Of a DNA stretch of 17,524 nucleotides, positions 13,981 through 17,524 are shown in pieces. Position 1 is the first letter of the stretch; each line of letters opens with the position of its first letter. Under the pieces are notes generated by a model that worked only from the letters and a program-made list of their open reading frames with translations, had not been told where the DNA came from and searched no databases. The DNA comes from an uncultured Lachnospiraceae bacterium (GTDB lineage Bacteria > Bacillota > Clostridia > Lachnospirales > Lachnospiraceae): positions 15,304-32,827 of the forward strand of contig CAJTMZ010000036.1 in NCBI GenBank assembly GCA_910577445.1. The letters run 5' to 3'. Made by a program: the position numbers and the translations under genes.

Positions 13981-15714
13981 ATGAAAAAAATATCAACCTA
14001 TATCCTGGAACACAAATTTGCCTTCCTCTTTGCGATTCTGTCCATGGTTATCAGCATCTGTCTCGATATGCTCTCGCCCCAGCTTATCAGAATAATCGTG
14101 GACGATGTAATTCTCGGAGGGAACCTTTCCCTTCTTACGCCGCTTCTCGCCGGAATTTTGTGCGTGGGAGTCGGACGCTGTATTTTTCAGTATGTAAAGG
14201 AATTTATCTTTGACGTTACCGGTTCCAAAATCGCCTGTGAAATACGCCGGGATTTGTTCCGTCATATTCAGTCCTTAAGCGCGGAGTTTTTTGACCGGAC
14301 CGGAACCGGCGAGCTGATGAGCCGTGTGAAAGACGACGTGGACAGAATCTGGGACGGCCTCTCCTATGTGGGAATGCTGATGATTGAAGTGATAATCCAC
14401 ACTTCCATTATTCTTTTCTGCATGTACAGCTTAAGCTGGAAGCTGGCCATCCTGCCCACCCTCTGTATGCTTCTGGCCGCCGCCATCGCAATATTAATGG
14501 AAAAAAAGCTGGACGCGGTTTATGAGGATATCAGTGAGGAAAACGCAGCGCTTAACACCGTTGCCGAAGAAAATCTGGCGGGGGCAAGAACCGTAAAAGC
14601 CTTTGCGCGGGAAAAATTTGAGATTTCCAAATTTCTTTCCCATAATCAGCGTTACTATGACTTGAATATGAAGCAGTCAAAGCTTTTTGTAAAATACCAT
14701 CCCTACCTTTCCCTCATCACAAAGCTGCTTCCGCTCATGGTTCTCGCCATTGGGGGAAGTCTCGTAAGCGGCGGGGAAATGACGCTGGGTGACTTAAGCG
14801 CGTTTATCGACTATTCCATGAATATCGTATGGCCCATGGAAATGCTGGGATGGCTTACCAACAGTTTATCCTCCGCTATCGCGTCCAACAGGAAGCTGAA
14901 AAAAATCTATCGGGAAAAACCGGCCATTCTGGAAAAGGAAGCCCCCGTTCTTCTGCCCGAGGTAAAAGGAAAGGTTACCTTTTCCCATGTTTCTTTCCAC
15001 AAGGCGGATAAACATGAGATTTTAAGCGACATTTCCTTTTCCGTGGAACCGGGTAAAACCGTGGGGATTATGGGAGCCACCGGAGCCGGAAAAAGTTCGC
15101 TCATTTATCTTCTTCAGCGTCTTTACGACGCCACCGACGGAGAAATCCTGTTAGACGACGTGAATGTAAAGGATATTTCCCTGAAACAGCTTCGCGGCTC
15201 CATATCTCTCGTAATGCAGGACGTATTTCTCTTTTCCGACACGATACTGGAAAACGTACGTCTGGGGCAGAAAAATATCCTTTCGGACTCAGCCGTCCGG
15301 GGAGCCGCCGACAAGGCCAAGGCCAGAGGATTTATTGAAAAAATGGAAAAACAGTACGATACGGTAATCGGAGAACGGGGCGTGGGACTCTCCGGCGGAC
15401 AGAAGCAGCGCCTGACCATTGCAAGGGCTCTGGCCAAAAAGACGCCCATACTGGTGCTGGATGATTCCACCTCGGCGCTGGATATGGAAACCGAACAGTC
15501 TATCCACGAAACCTTAAACAGCTTAAAGGGCATTACAAAAATCATTATCGGCCACCGCATCAGCGCCGTGTGCCATTCGGATGAAATTATTATTCTGGAA
15601 AACGGAAAAATCGCGGAAAGAGGAACGCACCAGAGCCTTCTTTCCGCCAAAGGTCTGTATTACCGGACCTACATAGCCCAATATGGAGAACCCGGAAAGG
15701 AGCAAAGCGCATGA
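13981..15714 (+). CDS. Heterodimeric ABC exporter subunit with degenerate Walker B (BmrC-like)
   Basis: A 577-aa half-transporter: six helices (about residues 1-310), then the nucleotide-binding domain. AAAAGGAG lies five bases before ATG 13981. Walker A is GATGAGKSS (365-373), the Q-loop is in SLVMQDVFLF, the signature LSGGQ (470-474) is intact, Walker B is LVLDD (491-495) and the switch His is 525. The catalytic Glu is replaced by Asp495 (DDSTSALD), marking this as the subunit that carries the non-hydrolytic site. It overlaps the partner gene by four bases. Such pairs export drugs, lipids or peptides; I call it multidrug-type because the leader resembles bmrBCD, not from any substrate evidence. 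Confidence 0.92.
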   Translation: MKKISTYILEHKFAFLFAILSMVISICLDMLSPQLIRIIVDDVILGGNLSLLTPLLAGILCVGVGRCIFQYVKEFIFDVTGSKIACEIRRDLFRHIQSLSAEFFDRTGTGELMSRVKDDVDRIWDGLSYVGMLMIEVIIHTSIILFCMYSLSWKLAILPTLCMLLAAAIAILMEKKLDAVYEDISEENAALNTVAEENLAGARTVKAFAREKFEISKFLSHNQRYYDLNMKQSKLFVKYHPYLSLITKLLPLMVLAIGGSLVSGGEMTLGDLSAFIDYSMNIVWPMEMLGWLTNSLSSAIASNRKLKKIYREKPAILEKEAPVLLPEVKGKVTFSHVSFHKADKHEILSDISFSVEPGKTVGIMGATGAGKSSLIYLLQRLYDATDGEILLDDVNVKDISLKQLRGSISLVMQDVFLFSDTILENVRLGQKNILSDSAVRGAADKAKARGFIEKMEKQYDTVIGERGVGLSGGQKQRLTIARALAKKTPILVLDDSTSALDMETEQSIHETLNSLKGITKIIIGHRISAVCHSDEIIILENGKIAERGTHQSLLSAKGLYYRTYIAQYGEPGKEQSA

Positions 15715-17486
15715 GCATCAATTCCTATAAAGAAGACGAGCAGCTAGAGGGGACCGGAAAGGCCCGCACCATCCTCCACCTGCTCTCCTATATGCGTGAC
15801 TTTAAAAAAGAAATAACAGCCGTACTTTTGATTATGGCCTTTTGCGTCACGGTATCCCTTTTAAACCCGCTGATTATAGAAGCGGCCATTGACCGTTATA
15901 TTTCCGGCAAAAATCTGCCGGGGCTGTTTCGCCTGATTGGAGCGGCCGCCGTTTTGAATCTTCTGATGATTGGCGGAATCAAACTTCGCATGTACATAAT
16001 GGCAAAGGTGTGCAACAGCATACTCCTCACCATACGCCAGGAACTTTACTCCCATATCCAGACGCTGGATTTGCAGTTTTTTGACAGCCGTCCCACGGGA
16101 AAAATACTGGCCAGGGTGATTGGGGACATCAACTCCTTAAAGGATGTGCTGAACAATTTTGTCACCACCCTGATACCGGATTTTATCACGGTTGCCGCCG
16201 TAATGGTAATTATGTTTGTCAAGAACCACATTCTGGCCGCCGCCGCCCTGTGCAGCCTGCCTTTTATGGGCATCTGTATATGGCTGATTCAGGTTTATTC
16301 CCACAAGAAATGGCAGGATTTCCGCAAAAAATCCTCCAACCTGAACGCTTTCATCCACGAGGACATCTCCGGTATGCGGATTATACAGAGTTTTTCCGCG
16401 GAGCCGGAAACAAGCGAAACCTTTGACCAGCTTTTGACAAAGCACCGCTCTTCTTTTATCAGAGCTGTCCGTCTGAACGACGCCATGGGATCCGTCATTG
16501 ATTTAAGCTGGGGTGTGGGCATTGCCGCCCTTTACTTTGTGGGACTTCGGATTTTGGGCGCAGAAAATGTGTCAATCGGGACTTTCCTTGCCTTTGGCGG
16601 CTACATTACCATGTTCTGGAACCCGATTATGAATCTGAGTAATTTTTACAATCAGATTATTACCAATATCGCGGCGGCAGAGCGTGTCTTTGAAATCATG
16701 GACGCCGAACCTTCCATCAAAGACGAAAAAGACGTAACCGAAATCCCGCCCATAAAGGGACAGGTTGCATTTTCCCATGTGAGCTTCTCCTATGACGATA
16801 CGGTAAAAGTGCTAAACGATGTAAGCTTTACCATCCGTCCCGGCGAAACCATCGCTCTCGTAGGACCCACCGGTGCGGGCAAGACTACCATTGTCAACCT
16901 AATCAGCCGTTTTTACGATGTGCAGGAGGGCATTGTGAGCATCGACGGATATGATATCAAAAAGGTTTCCATCGAAAGCCTGCGCCGCCAGATGGGCATT
17001 ATGACCCAGGACAACTTTTTGTTTACAGGCACCATAAAGGAAAATATCCGTTACGGGAAGCTGGACACCACCGACGAGGAAATTATAGAGGCCGCCAAAG
17101 CGGTTCACGCCCACGATTTCATCTGCCGTCTGGAAAAAGGATACGACACAATGCTTACCGAGCGGGGCGGCGGCCTTTCCGTGGGGCAAAAGCAGCTTCT
17201 CGCCTTTGCAAGAACCATGGTTTCCAGACCCAATATTCTGATACTGGACGAAGCCACCTCCAGCATCGACACCAATACGGAACTTCTTGTTCAGGACGGC
17301 ATTGACGTTCTCTTAAAGGGGCGCACCTCATTCGTCATTGCCCACAGGCTTTCCACCATACAAAAAGCCGACCGGATTTTTGTAATTGACAACGGCGGAA
17401 TTGTTGAGCAGGGCTCCGCGGCGGAATTAATGGCAAAAAAAGGAGCCTATTACAGGCTCCATAACGCACAGCTTATGACTGTTTAA
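15711..17486 (+). CDS. Heterodimeric ABC exporter subunit with catalytic Walker B (BmrD-like)
   Basis: A 591-aa half-transporter: an N-terminal cytoplasmic stretch, six helices (about 35-330), then the nucleotide-binding domain. Its ATG overlaps the stop of the partner gene (ATGA), with AAAGGAG eight bases upstream. Walker A is GPTGAGKTT (385-393), the Q-loop is in GIMTQDNFLFTG, the signature is LSVGQ (489-493), Walker B is LILDE with catalytic Glu514 and the switch His is 545. The signature Gly-to-Val change at 491 falls in the composite site formed with the partner's Asp495 Walker B, so both defects sit in the same site. The other site, made of this Walker A/B and the partner's LSGGQ, is intact. 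This is the standard asymmetric pattern of BmrCD/TM287-288-type exporters. Confidence 0.93.
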   Translation: MSINSYKEDEQLEGTGKARTILHLLSYMRDFKKEITAVLLIMAFCVTVSLLNPLIIEAAIDRYISGKNLPGLFRLIGAAAVLNLLMIGGIKLRMYIMAKVCNSILLTIRQELYSHIQTLDLQFFDSRPTGKILARVIGDINSLKDVLNNFVTTLIPDFITVAAVMVIMFVKNHILAAAALCSLPFMGICIWLIQVYSHKKWQDFRKKSSNLNAFIHEDISGMRIIQSFSAEPETSETFDQLLTKHRSSFIRAVRLNDAMGSVIDLSWGVGIAALYFVGLRILGAENVSIGTFLAFGGYITMFWNPIMNLSNFYNQIITNIAAAERVFEIMDAEPSIKDEKDVTEIPPIKGQVAFSHVSFSYDDTVKVLNDVSFTIRPGETIALVGPTGAGKTTIVNLISRFYDVQEGIVSIDGYDIKKVSIESLRRQMGIMTQDNFLFTGTIKENIRYGKLDTTDEEIIEAAKAVHAHDFICRLEKGYDTMLTERGGGLSVGQKQLLAFARTMVSRPNILILDEATSSIDTNTELLVQDGIDVLLKGRTSFVIAHRLSTIQKADRIFVIDNGGIVEQGSAAELMAKKGAYYRLHNAQLMTV

Positions 17487-17488
17487 TC

Positions 17489-17524
17489 TTATTTCTTTTT
17501 GGACCGGAACATGCCGAAAGCTTT
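17489..17524 (-). CDS. Possible C-terminal end of a convergent gene
   Basis: On the minus strand the last bases of the window read KAFGMFRSKKK and TAA. A basic Lys-rich ending just two bases from the stop of the convergent exporter gene is plausible, but eleven codons cannot prove a gene. No terminator is visible between the two. Confidence 0.3.
   Translation of the reverse strand, partial: KAFGMFRSKKK

Overview
The window looks like chromosomal DNA from a low- to mid-GC Firmicute, most likely a gut Lachnospiraceae-type Clostridium. This is inferred from protein style, strong AGGAGG-type ribosome binding sites, sigma-A-like promoters, a YtrA-type GntR/ABC cassette and clostridial GT-C membrane proteins. 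No rRNA, tRNA, CRISPR array or transposase was seen.

Layout, left to right. (1) Bases 1-3630, minus strand: three tightly packed polytopic membrane proteins of the GT-C glycosyltransferase type (Gpi18-like, a large GT-C-like protein, and the start of a GT39 protein cut by the window edge). They probably build or decorate a surface glycopolymer. (2) 3731-7520, minus strand: a self-regulated stress-type ABC cassette (YtrA-like GntR repressor, ATPase, large permease with a soluble C-terminal domain), with a promoter, an AGTGTA-N13-TACACT operator upstream and a hairpin downstream. (3) 7621-8291, plus strand: an AT-rich island with a 122-aa protein that I read as a BECR-fold (PBECR-like) putative RNase. 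It is followed directly by a near-consensus promoter, a compact structured small RNA and a UUCG-loop terminator. The small RNA carries two segments complementary to the start-codon region of the nuclease mRNA. (4) 8311-10054, minus strand: gpmI (phosphoglycerate mutase) with its own promoter. (5) 10047-13662, minus strand: a cation diffusion facilitator and a large PTPS_related/YfhO-like membrane protein. (6) 13677-17486, plus strand: a heterodimeric ABC multidrug-type exporter pair behind a leader with a 40-codon ORF and mutually exclusive antiterminator and terminator structures, resembling the bmrBCD arrangement of Bacillus subtilis. A few codons of a convergent gene end the window.

The two most interesting items are the nuclease/small-RNA pair (a candidate RNA-controlled toxin) and the translated-leader attenuator of the exporter operon. 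Both rest on reading the sequence and hand pairing; no homology search or folding program was run.
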